Part shown: positions 5,741 to 12,923 of the stretch, piece after piece
Numbering within the stretch: the stretch's first letter is position 1
How the letters are laid out: each line of letters begins with the position of its first letter
Assembly (NCBI GenBank): GCA_964452155.1
Contig: CAYVLC010000075.1
Coordinates: 1 to 12,923, forward strand
DNA length: 12,923 nt
From: UBA2632 sp964452155
GTDB taxonomy: Bacteria; Bacteroidota; Bacteroidia; Bacteroidales; Dysgonomonadaceae
Direction of reading: 5' to 3'
Notes under the pieces: model-generated
Told to the model about the DNA's origin: nothing
Databases searched by the model: none
What the model saw: the letters and a program-made list of their open reading frames with translations, nothing else
Program-made: the position numbers and the translations under genes

Positions 5741-7048
5741 CTACCTTTTGAGCACATGCAGTGCTGTGGTTTTTTTGAAAAAGAACAAAGCGTCGTAACG
5801 CAACGGAACTATGGTGGGCTCAAACTGTCTTTTGTCTCGTCTAGGATTATAGACTACTCCCACAGCTCTATTGCCCATGGCCTGTAGGTTTTCGTCTTTT
5901 CTGTCGTCGTCATCAAAAATCAAGTAAAAGCTATCTGCTTGTAGCTGATTCAGCTTGTGCTCTATGCTATTAGGTATGGCAGGCGGAATGGTCATTGTCT
6001 TCATAGGTGCGCCCCAATCTGAAGCTGCCATTACTTTCCCCTTATAGGTGGTGAAACCAATTAGGAATACATTATCGTGGCCCAGCTTATCTCGTGTAAG
6101 CTGGCCTATGTTTTTTTCGCCACTGTTTTGCATGCTTGTATATTTGGCATCGCCAATGTGGGTGTTGTGTGCCCAAACAATTCCTTTCGAATTTTCGCCA
6201 TACAGATTCAGTAAATGATCAACTGTGCCATGCATGTGGTGCACCCGAGAATTCCATGAGATGTGTCCTACAGAGGCTATGCTTTCTCTGTAAAACTCTT
6301 CGGCATTGTGTACAACAATGCTGTTTTGCAGCAAATAGAAATAAGTGTCGTCCGAAAGGTCTGTAAATCTGTTGCGATTGCACCTAATATAATCTACCAC
6401 CTCTTTTGTTGCAGATGCACAACTCTGTTTTCCTGTGCTCACAGCATCGGCATAGCTCCAGCTATCTCCTTTGTGTGGTTCGAAACAGTTATATTTATTT
6501 TTTACATATTCGTAGGCAGCTATGTCTGTTGCTTTGAGTAGGTCTAATACCTCTTTTTTCGAATTCCACTCATCGTACACATCCATGCCATAAAAGCCTA
6601 TTTTTTTATCTCTAGGTAGTGTGTCGTTGTGCGTGCGCAGCCACTCGGCCAATGCTACAACCTCTTCGTTGGCCCACATCCAGGTGGGCCACCTGTGCAG
6701 TTTTGCCAACACCTCTCGTGCAGAGTTGGCTGCACCATCTAAGTTTTTTACGTATTTGTTGAGATTATATAGACTGGCAAAGTCGCCTTCTACGGCAATA
6801 AAGCTAAAGTTGTGTTCTGCTATTAGTCTTCTACTTATTTTGTCGCGCCACAAATAGTATTCATGCGTGCCATGGCTGGCTTCGCCTAGTAGCACCAACT
6901 CTTTGTTGGCAGCAGCCAAGATTAGTTTGTCTAAACTTGCATCCCCTTCAAGAGGAGTTACTTTGTGTTGTGTATGCTGTGCTGATGAAAACATGGTGAT
7001 GAAAAATAAAAGAAATCCTAGAAAATACTTCGCATGAAATTGATTCAT
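5741..7048 (-). CDS. Exported erythromycin-esterase-family hydrolase
   Basis: A 435-residue member of the erythromycin esterase-like family, which includes macrolide-lactone hydrolases and many proteins of unknown substrate. The first 23 residues look like a Sec signal peptide: a Lys at position 7, a hydrophobic run YFLGFLLFFITMF, and a likely cut near SSA/Q. The mature enzyme should therefore act outside the inner membrane. Family landmarks are GEASHGTHEY at 55-64 with the His59 expected to be catalytic, AVEGDF with Glu87, and WAHNTHIGD with His294 and His297. The C-terminal PLRYDALFFF is also typical. It starts 40 bases after the stop of the GH130-related gene on the same strand and is probably the last gene of that operon. 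The neighbours suggest a role on a glycan or its acyl groups rather than drug resistance, but this is inference. Confidence 0.85.
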   Translation of the reverse strand: MNQFHAKYFLGFLLFFITMFSSAQHTQHKVTPLEGDASLDKLILAAANKELVLLGEASHGTHEYYLWRDKISRRLIAEHNFSFIAVEGDFASLYNLNKYVKNLDGAANSAREVLAKLHRWPTWMWANEEVVALAEWLRTHNDTLPRDKKIGFYGMDVYDEWNSKKEVLDLLKATDIAAYEYVKNKYNCFEPHKGDSWSYADAVSTGKQSCASATKEVVDYIRCNRNRFTDLSDDTYFYLLQNSIVVHNAEEFYRESIASVGHISWNSRVHHMHGTVDHLLNLYGENSKGIVWAHNTHIGDAKYTSMQNSGEKNIGQLTRDKLGHDNVFLIGFTTYKGKVMAASDWGAPMKTMTIPPAIPNSIEHKLNQLQADSFYLIFDDDDRKDENLQAMGNRAVGVVYNPRRDKRQFEPTIVPLRYDALFFFKKTTALHVLKR

Positions 7049-7088
7049 ATTAAAAAATAAGAAGAAAAATGAGTTGGCTCAAACTGGT

Positions 7089-8546
7089 TTATGCGTCTAT
7101 AAACTTCATTTTGCTTATTAAATCGTTCAGGTCTATTATTGCTATGCGCGACGCAACGTCGGACATGGCATACGGTAAAATAAGTTTACTATTTACAGTC
7201 ATGCTGCCACAAGAATAGATTACATTGGGCACATACCCTTCGCGCTCTTCTTCATTGGCAGTCAGTAGCGGCTCTTCTAGTCGGGCTATTACTTTGGTTG
7301 GGTCGTGGAGGTCTAATAAGATTACTCCAATAGAGTATTGGCGCATGTTTCCTACACCATGTGTCAATACCAACCAGCCTTTATCGGTTTCGATGGGCGA
7401 ACCGCAATTGCCAATTTGCACAAACTCCCATGGTTGCTCTGGTTCTTGAATGAGGGTGCCTTCTTGCCAAAAATGCAAATCGTCTGAATAGACAACAAAG
7501 TTGTTCTCTCCATCTTGACGAGACAGCATGGCGTATTTGCCATTTATTTTCCGTGGAAAAAGTGCCATTCCTTTGTTTTTTACACCTTCTCCATTGAGGG
7601 TAATCATGTTGAAGGTTTGGAAGTCGTGTGTTTCTATAAATTGCGACAATATGCGTCTGCCATTGAAGGCGGTATAAGTAGCATAGTATATGACCTGCCC
7701 ATTATCGTGCGTAAATTTCACAAATCGGGCATCCTCTATTCCCTTGCTTTCATTGGCAGAGATAGGAAATATTACGCGTTCGGATATGGCGGTTTCGTCT
7801 GCAAATCTGATTTTATAGTTAGAGTCGGCCAACCAATGAATGGTGGTGCTGGTCCAGCTATCGACAGTGAAATTAGTGTCTAAAAATATATCGCGAATGC
7901 TCTCCCTAAGTTCCTGATGTGTAAAAAAATCGGGTAATTTGCTCAACACTCTTTCACTGGTTTCGTTCCACGCCTTCAAGTCTTTTAGTTTCAATTGAAA
8001 CCTGCTTTTTTCATAAAATGGGTCGTGCACAATTTCGGGAGTTTCTACATAATCGGAAACGCTATCGAAATTGAACGATTGGTTTTTATCTAGCACTCCG
8101 CTTCTGAAAACGATAGACGATATGTGCCCCTCGCCCGTGGCCCTCAAGCTCATTATAAACCTTACGCTTCCTTCGGGCAGGTAGCTTTGGTCGGGATGAA
8201 GCACAATGGATGGATTGAAAAGTGCAGCCGATTCAATAGAATACTCCATGGTGAAATAGGCACCTATGAGTAGTTTTTGCGATTCGCTTATAGATTCTTT
8301 TTTAATAACGTACTCCGAAACTCTATCATAATTTCTCATTAAGAGTTGCTCTAGGTCTCTATGACGGTCGGCAAAAAGGAATAGTGTTTTTTCTAATTCT
8401 TGTTTTACCTCTGCATCAGAAAACTTAAGAACGCGCTTTATGATATTATTAATACGGGGTACTTTGCTGGGCACATGGGGTAGGGTTATTACACGCGAAT
8501 TGTCGCCAACTATTCTTATTTTTTTTCTTTTTACAAGTTGTTTCAT
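7089..8546 (-). CDS. GH130-related glycosidase or phosphorylase, long form
   Basis: A 485-residue protein of the GH130 (PH1107-related) five-bladed propeller family, which cleaves beta-mannosides by phosphate or water. The propeller begins after roughly 90 extra N-terminal residues, which are charged and helical in look (LEKTLFLFADRHRDLEQLL). Landmarks: FNPS at 110-113, SLRATGEGHIS near 133-143, GIEDAR at 269-274 with candidate acid Asp272, LSRQDGEN at 341-348, and THGVG at 395-399. The family's usual EDPR is EDAR here, and the Arg-Pro of the phosphate-binding segment is Arg-Gln, so it may be a hydrolase or a distinct subfamily rather than a classical phosphorylase. There is no signal peptide, so it is probably cytoplasmic. 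It starts 15 bases after the preceding glycosyltransferase gene stops. Confidence 0.85.
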   Translation of the reverse strand: MKQLVKRKKIRIVGDNSRVITLPHVPSKVPRINNIIKRVLKFSDAEVKQELEKTLFLFADRHRDLEQLLMRNYDRVSEYVIKKESISESQKLLIGAYFTMEYSIESAALFNPSIVLHPDQSYLPEGSVRFIMSLRATGEGHISSIVFRSGVLDKNQSFNFDSVSDYVETPEIVHDPFYEKSRFQLKLKDLKAWNETSERVLSKLPDFFTHQELRESIRDIFLDTNFTVDSWTSTTIHWLADSNYKIRFADETAISERVIFPISANESKGIEDARFVKFTHDNGQVIYYATYTAFNGRRILSQFIETHDFQTFNMITLNGEGVKNKGMALFPRKINGKYAMLSRQDGENNFVVYSDDLHFWQEGTLIQEPEQPWEFVQIGNCGSPIETDKGWLVLTHGVGNMRQYSIGVILLDLHDPTKVIARLEEPLLTANEEEREGYVPNVIYSCGSMTVNSKLILPYAMSDVASRIAIIDLNDLISKMKFIDA

Positions 8547-8561
8547 AGCTGTTTTTATTAT

Positions 8562-9578
8562 TTATTGTTGGTTTTTTAAAATTTCCTTATATACATTGTA
8601 GTAGCCCTCTGTCATTTTGTCCAGACTAAAGTTGGCCATGGCCCACTGGCGGCAATATTTTCTATCGATAGTGTTTATTGTGTTTATGGCACGCACGGCC
8701 TCGTTGGTATTGTTTACAAGGTATCCTGTTTTTGCATCCTCTATGAGTTCTGGCATCGATCCTCTATTGAAGGCCACAACTGGTGTGCCGCAAAACATAG
8801 CTTCGGCTACGCTTAGGCCAAAAGGCTCGTCAAAACTAATGGGGTGTAGCAAAGCTGTGGCTTGTCCCAACAGTTTGTCTCTTTCCTTGGGGCCCGAATT
8901 GCCAACATACACAATGTCATCGTCATTGATATAGGGCTGCACCATCTTATTAAAATAGGCTTGGTCTTGTATCAACCCCGATATGATGAGCTTCCTATTG
9001 GCCTTTTTTGCTATCTGTATAGATTCGTAGGTTCCTTTATGGGGGTGTATTCTACCAAAAAACAATAGGTAGTCGTTGGGCTTTTCGTTGAGAGTGAAGT
9101 TCTTGCTGTCTATTCCGTTATAAACGGTAGCTGCATAATCTAGTTGGGGGCTCCTGTCCGAATCGCTTATAGATACATAGTGGCTGTTGCTATTGTATTT
9201 CTTGTAAACTGGGATTATTTGTTGCGACGAAAACCCATGGATGGTTGTTACCATGGGTGTGTCTATTAAGCGAGAGTAGGTGAGCGGAAGAAAATCGAAA
9301 TTGTTGTGAATAATATCAAACTCTGCTGCTCTCTCCATAAGATTGCTTATGTGCAAGCACTCCCATACCTTTGGGTCTATAGAGTTGTCTTCTGCATAAG
9401 CAGTTTCAGATACATACTCCAACTTTCCGGCTGTATGCGAGTTGCCTGTGGCAAATAGGGTCACATCTAATCCTTTTTTTACCATGCCTTCGGCTATATT
9501 AGATGTTACTTGTTCCCATGGGCCGTATTTCTCTGGTGGAGTGCGCCACGCTATAGGGGCCAAAATTGCGATTTTCAT
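8562..9578 (-). CDS. GT4-family glycosyltransferase
   Basis: A 338-residue GT-B fold retaining glycosyltransferase that moves a sugar from a nucleotide donor; the donor cannot be read from sequence. The N-terminus MKIAILAPIAWRTPPEKYGP matches the common opening of this group, with a Gly-rich acceptor loop near 19. Donor-site motifs are FFGRIHPHKG near 173-182 and the Glu-x7-Glu pair E251/E259 in EPFGLSVAEAMFCGTPV. The frame opens further upstream to an ATG at 9650, but the extra 24 residues would be encoded by a strong palindrome (9607-9639) and do not resemble the family, so 9578 is chosen. It lies between two GH130 genes on the same strand. There is no membrane segment, so it is likely cytoplasmic or peripherally bound. 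Confidence 0.9.
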   Translation of the reverse strand: MKIAILAPIAWRTPPEKYGPWEQVTSNIAEGMVKKGLDVTLFATGNSHTAGKLEYVSETAYAEDNSIDPKVWECLHISNLMERAAEFDIIHNNFDFLPLTYSRLIDTPMVTTIHGFSSQQIIPVYKKYNSNSHYVSISDSDRSPQLDYAATVYNGIDSKNFTLNEKPNDYLLFFGRIHPHKGTYESIQIAKKANRKLIISGLIQDQAYFNKMVQPYINDDDIVYVGNSGPKERDKLLGQATALLHPISFDEPFGLSVAEAMFCGTPVVAFNRGSMPELIEDAKTGYLVNNTNEAVRAINTINTIDRKYCRQWAMANFSLDKMTEGYYNVYKEILKNQQ

Positions 9579-9606
9579 TATTAAGTAGTTTTTTTTATTT
9601 AGTAGC

Positions 9607-9639
9607 ATACACCAAGGAGGCATTTGCCACTTGGTGTAT
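9607..9639 (-). promoter_or_regulatory. Intra-operon stem-loop before the GT4 gene
   Basis: Perfect 10-bp arms ATACACCAAG (9607-9616) and CTTGGTGTAT (9630-9639) enclose a second stem GGC-ATTT-GCC (9619-9628). It sits in the only long gap (112 bases) of the five-gene run, starting 28 bases upstream of the GT4 start. The minus-strand RNA after the hairpin is A-rich rather than U-rich, so it is not a standard terminator. It may be a processing or stability element, or a dispersed palindrome. Confidence 0.55.
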
Positions 9640-9690
9640 AGATATACCAATGTTTGTAAGATAATAATTTATTCTTTAATAGATGCGATT

Positions 9691-10614
9691 CTACAATGCT
9701 TTTCGACTATTGTTGAGGCAATGATCTACCAATTCTTCTATATTGGCTGTCCCCACACACATTACAGTGTCGGCGCCACCCCAATATATTTTCACGCTTC
9801 CATCGGGTTCGGGTATTGCACCACAGGTGAAAACAACATTGGGCACATAGCCCGTTATTTCGTAAATCTCTTCGGGCTGAAGTATCCACTCGTCGCCTAC
9901 AGCAATTATTTTTGCTGGGTGGGCCAAGTCATGCAAAGCAACACCAAGGCGATATACACTACCTGCCATGGTGGGAAAAACACCGTGATAAATGTTGAGC
10001 CAGCCGCGAGGTGTCTTTATGGGCGTTGCCCCAGGGCCTATTTTCATTTCGTCCCAATGATATTTCATAGGATTCATTATCAGCTGGCTATCGCCCCAAT
10101 AGCGTAAATCGGGCGAGTAGGATATCCAAATGGCCCAAGGAGATATTTCGGAGTGCGGTCTGTCTAATCGTGCATACAGGCCGTTGAACTTTTGGGGGAA
10201 GATAACCACGTTGCGATAATCGGCCTGAGTGATAAGTGAAAACCGCTCTACAGTCTTGAAATCTTTTGTCTTGGCCAATCCTATTCTCACACCATGTTGC
10301 GAGTAAGCACTGTAGGTTATTAAATACTCTCCGTCTATCAACACAATGCGTGGATCTTCTATGCCGTGTGCTTCGTATTCTTCAAAAAAACCACTAGTGG
10401 CGGGGGTAAGAAATGGCTCATGGTCCACCGTGAAATTATATCCATCTGAGCTAACAGCTTTACCAATAATGCTTCTGCCGTTTAGCTTGTGCGAGCGAAA
10501 AAGCATAATATACTCATCGTTGTATTTTACCATTCCTGCATTGTGCACTGTAGCTACAGGGTAGGGAACATCTTTTTTTGTTACTATAGGATTACCTAAA
10601 TATCGTTTTATCAT
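9691..10614 (-). CDS. GH130 family enzyme, probable mannoside phosphorylase
   Basis: A 307-residue single-domain GH130 protein of typical length. Known members reversibly phosphorolyse beta-mannosides to mannose 1-phosphate, or hydrolyse beta-1,2-mannosides. Visible family landmarks: HNAGMVKYNDEYIMLFR at 24-40, GIEDPR at 84-89 with Asp87 as the expected acid, an FPQKFNGLYARLDRPH segment with Arg152 and His154, GPGATPIKTPRGWLNIYHGV with His210, and TGYVPNVVFTCG followed by YWGGAD. The Arg-Pro and Tyr-His-Gly segments are those that bind phosphate in characterised phosphorylases, so phosphorolysis is favoured over hydrolysis. There is no signal peptide. The ATG lies inside the end of the upstream gene (23-base overlap), which implies translational coupling. 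The actual linkage and chain length of the substrate are unknown. Confidence 0.9.
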   Translation of the reverse strand: MIKRYLGNPIVTKKDVPYPVATVHNAGMVKYNDEYIMLFRSHKLNGRSIIGKAVSSDGYNFTVDHEPFLTPATSGFFEEYEAHGIEDPRIVLIDGEYLITYSAYSQHGVRIGLAKTKDFKTVERFSLITQADYRNVVIFPQKFNGLYARLDRPHSEISPWAIWISYSPDLRYWGDSQLIMNPMKYHWDEMKIGPGATPIKTPRGWLNIYHGVFPTMAGSVYRLGVALHDLAHPAKIIAVGDEWILQPEEIYEITGYVPNVVFTCGAIPEPDGSVKIYWGGADTVMCVGTANIEELVDHCLNNSRKAL

Positions 10615-12923
10615 CTTCTTTCTTTTGTTTAATTATTCGTTTCTCTTTGCGGTAATAGTCTTCGTGTGCTCTCAGTACATTTAAATAAGAAAACAAGTAG
10701 GCTATTGTGCTTTCTGCACCTTGGTTTTGGTTGATGCCATAGCTCTCTATTCCATCGCAGCAGCCTCGGGTGTCGTGATTGTAGAGGCTCATTCGCAAAT
10801 CGTTTTCACCCAGAAACCATCTAAACGATTTAAATAGTTTGGTTAGGTATGATTTATTGCCTGTTATGTTGTATGCTTGCCTGAGCATTAGCACCATTCC
10901 CATGGCATCTACAGGTTGCTGGGCAAAGACAGAACGCTCTCCATCTTTCATAAACCACTCTTCGTTGCCAATGATAGACAGATAGCCACTCTTCATGGTG
11001 GTGTCAACCAAGAAGTGCATCGATTCGAAAGCAACTTTCCTTATTTTCTCTTCGTTGAGTATGCTTGTGGCGTGTAGCATTGCAAGGGGCAGAATGGCAT
11101 TGTCGTAGGCCAGCAAAGCTTCGTACCAGTGCCATCCGTCGTGGTTGTTTATATTGTAATGGTCTATAAGCTTGTAGGTGAGCTCTCTTAGTTTTTCAAT
11201 CATTGCATCGTCGCCCATGTTGCTTCTTAGGTAATAAGTAATGCCAATGATGGTGTTGGCAATGCTTCTGATAGATTGTAGGTTATCGAAGTGAGGTTTG
11301 GCTTTGTCAAATATAAGTTGTCCTATTTGACGGTACGAGTTATTGGGTGGATAGTTGAGCAGATAACCCACGGCCCATATTGTGCGCCCAAAGGAATCTT
11401 CTGAGCCCACTTCGTCTAAGTATTGACGGCTAAAGCTAAGGAAGTTTCTGAAATTGCCATCATCGTTTTGCATATAGTGGATGTAGCTCAGATAAACGGG
11501 GATAAGCTTGAGCGACGATGTGTCTTTCTTGACTCTGTATGCCATCAATGCAAGGAGCAGCGCTCGAGAATTGTCGCACAAGCAATAGCCTTCTTTCAGA
11601 TTGGGGATACCAAATATGGCATGTTGTATGATACCGGTGTCGTCTGTAAGTCTTTTTATCTGCCTCATCGAGAACTCGGGCAACAGAGATATATCGAAGG
11701 GAACCACCTCTTTCTTTTCTATTTTTATTTTCTCATCCACTACAGTTTGAACAGTTGCGTTGTATATTTCTCCAATTTTGGGCCAAGTAATGGTATAGCC
11801 ATGTTCACGCGCCTTTCTTCTAATCTCAAGTCTTTTTTCGGGATTGTCCAACAAGTCTATTAAAACATCCGATAGTTGTTCTGTTTTTCCAAAATCGAAC
11901 ATCGCGCCCCTGCCTTCGCTCAATAGTTCTGTGGCATGCCAATAGGGGGTAGATACTACTGCCGACCCCACACCCACTGCATAAGAAAGGGTTCCACTGG
12001 TTATTTGAGCTTCGTTTAAGTAGGGGGTTATATAAATATCAGATGCATAGAGGTATTTAAAGAGTTCTTTCTGAGTAGCAAACTCGTTAATAAGTACAAC
12101 ATTCTTTTCCAATTGCAAGTCTTCTATCAGTTGTATCAAGGATAGGCGATACTCTTCTCCAGCATGTTTTATGACATTGGGGTGAGTCTTTCCCAATACA
12201 ATGTACAGAACATCGGGGTGTTTCTCAACAACTTTGGGCAATGCTTTTATGGCAGTTTCTATTCCTTTGTTTCTACCCACAAAACCAAAAGTGAGCATCA
12301 CTTTTCTGTTTTCGAGTTTAAATTCTTTTTTTACTTCCTCTTGAATATATTGTATGTCGGGAACACCATGCTCTATATAAGTAATCTTGCTGCGCGGTAT
12401 TTCGTATATCTCTACTAGCATCTCAATGGCTTTGTAGCTCATCACCACAACACGGTTGGCCATTCCGCATATTGTTTGCAACACCTCTTTCTGATTGTTT
12501 GAGGGGTTTTGCATTACTGTGTGTAAGGTCACTATTAAGGGTATCTCAAGCTCATGTAGCAAGGGTAGAATATAGATGCCATCTTGGCCACCAAAAATAC
12601 CAAATTCGTGTTGCAATATACAGCAGTCTGCACCGCTCACATTTATATATTTTGCGGCAGCAAGATAATCTTCCTGTAGCTCTTGTCTGATGGTCAGTTT
12701 TACCTCTTCGGGATAGGTCAGCTTTCCGTTTGTGTCGTCCATGGCAACAATAAAACTGTTTCTATCTTCAGGGGTCTTTTTTTTTGATGCAATCATCGAG
12801 TTAAATAGATTGTCAGTAAATGTTCCTATTCCGCATTGGCGAGGAGGGTAGGTGGCTATATAAGCATTTTTGAGTCCCCTCTTATAACCTCTTTTCTCAA
12901 AAAAATGAGAATTGAGGTATTTT
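10592..12923 (-). CDS. GT4-type glycosyltransferase fused to a C-terminal helical domain (5' end beyond window)
   Basis: The frame runs open to the right edge of the window. The first ATG inside it is at 12796, but 42 in-frame codons upstream of that encode NAYIATYPPRQCGIGTFTDN, the standard start of this GT4 group. The true start is therefore outside the window, and at least 776 residues are present. Numbering from the ATG at 12796: LQHEFGIFGG at 61-70, GFVGRNKG at 171-178, and TPYLNEAQITSGTLSYAVG near 257-275, where the usual second Glu of Glu-x7-Glu is Leu. Residues about 375-715 form a second domain with DNSRALLLAL, DGNFRNFLSF, DSFGRTIWAVGYLL and QPVDAMGMVLMLRQAY, reminiscent of an alpha/alpha toroid as in glycan-processing enzymes. 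This lead gene of the cluster probably elongates a glycan; the second domain's activity is unknown. Confidence 0.88.
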   Translation of the reverse strand, partial: KYLNSHFFEKRGYKRGLKNAYIATYPPRQCGIGTFTDNLFNSMIASKKKTPEDRNSFIVAMDDTNGKLTYPEEVKLTIRQELQEDYLAAAKYINVSGADCCILQHEFGIFGGQDGIYILPLLHELEIPLIVTLHTVMQNPSNNQKEVLQTICGMANRVVVMSYKAIEMLVEIYEIPRSKITYIEHGVPDIQYIQEEVKKEFKLENRKVMLTFGFVGRNKGIETAIKALPKVVEKHPDVLYIVLGKTHPNVIKHAGEEYRLSLIQLIEDLQLEKNVVLINEFATQKELFKYLYASDIYITPYLNEAQITSGTLSYAVGVGSAVVSTPYWHATELLSEGRGAMFDFGKTEQLSDVLIDLLDNPEKRLEIRRKAREHGYTITWPKIGEIYNATVQTVVDEKIKIEKKEVVPFDISLLPEFSMRQIKRLTDDTGIIQHAIFGIPNLKEGYCLCDNSRALLLALMAYRVKKDTSSLKLIPVYLSYIHYMQNDDGNFRNFLSFSRQYLDEVGSEDSFGRTIWAVGYLLNYPPNNSYRQIGQLIFDKAKPHFDNLQSIRSIANTIIGITYYLRSNMGDDAMIEKLRELTYKLIDHYNINNHDGWHWYEALLAYDNAILPLAMLHATSILNEEKIRKVAFESMHFLVDTTMKSGYLSIIGNEEWFMKDGERSVFAQQPVDAMGMVLMLRQAYNITGNKSYLTKLFKSFRWFLGENDLRMSLYNHDTRGCCDGIESYGINQNQGAESTIAYLFSYLNVLRAHEDYYRKEKRIIKQKKEDDKTIFR

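Noticed and set aside
5741..7048. Macrolide resistance gene (ere)
   Set aside because: The family match is real, but the protein has a signal peptide and sits in a glycan gene run. The sequence gives no support for a resistance role.
9579..9650. Upstream ATG at 9650 as the GT4 start
   Set aside because: The extra residues are encoded by a perfect palindrome, and the conserved N-terminus MKIAILAP begins at 9578.
12797..12923. ATG at 12796 as the start of the fused glycosyltransferase
   Set aside because: The 42 upstream codons are open and encode the conserved NAYIATYPPRQCGIGTF opening, so the gene continues past the window edge.
7089..12923. Polysaccharide-utilisation locus
   Set aside because: No SusC/SusD pair, no sensor or ECF sigma/anti-sigma pair and no secreted glycosidase is present. 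Two glycosyltransferases point to synthesis as much as breakdown.
1..12923. tRNA, rRNA, integrase or IS transposase
   Set aside because: None was recognised on either strand. The repeats are therefore non-autonomous, and any mobilising enzyme must lie elsewhere.

Overview
The window looks like chromosomal DNA from a member of the Bacteroidota. The signs are low GC, no Shine-Dalgarno-type start sites, one promoter matching the Bacteroidota TTG-N19-TAnnTTTG pattern, a SusC/D-free glycan cluster of a type common in that phylum, and long intergenic stretches full of the short palindromic repeats usual in its free-living members. The genus cannot be fixed from the sequence. Every gene recognised lies on the minus strand.

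Left part (1-5740): three unrelated housekeeping or accessory genes separated by repeat-rich spacers. They are serA (phosphoglycerate dehydrogenase with an ACT domain, 1078-2253), a small cytoplasmic thioredoxin (2641-2943) and a class II Fic enzyme (3116-4186). A roughly 120-150 bp interspersed element (here RepB) occurs three times in direct orientation, at 2464-2604, 2987-3105 and 4389-4536, so thioredoxin and fic each sit between two copies. The two copies around fic share 80 identical bases. Next to the third copy is a 48-bp fossil of another fic gene with a destroyed active-site motif. The 1.55-kb gene-free stretch 4187-5740 also holds a seven-unit, 41-bp tandem array (4837-5132) whose units can each fold as a hairpin, then a mosaic of palindromes and 7-bp repeats. 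The leader 1-1077 is a similar mosaic.

Right part (5741-12923): a compact run of five co-directional genes, probably one operon whose first gene starts beyond the right edge. In transcription order these are: a GT4-type glycosyltransferase fused to a large C-terminal helical domain (10592 to >12923), a 307-residue GH130 enzyme (9691-10614, overlapping by 23 bp), a second GT4 glycosyltransferase (8562-9578), a 485-residue GH130-related enzyme (7089-8546) and an exported erythromycin-esterase-like hydrolase (5741-7048). The four carbohydrate enzymes lack signal peptides and should act in the cytoplasm. Glycosyltransferases build glycosides and GH130 enzymes cleave or reversibly phosphorolyse mannosides, so the cluster may be a make-and-recycle cycle for a mannose-containing glycan. 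That reading is inferred; substrates cannot be read from the sequence. No SusC/SusD transporter, regulator or sugar kinase is visible, so it is not an ordinary polysaccharide-utilisation locus.
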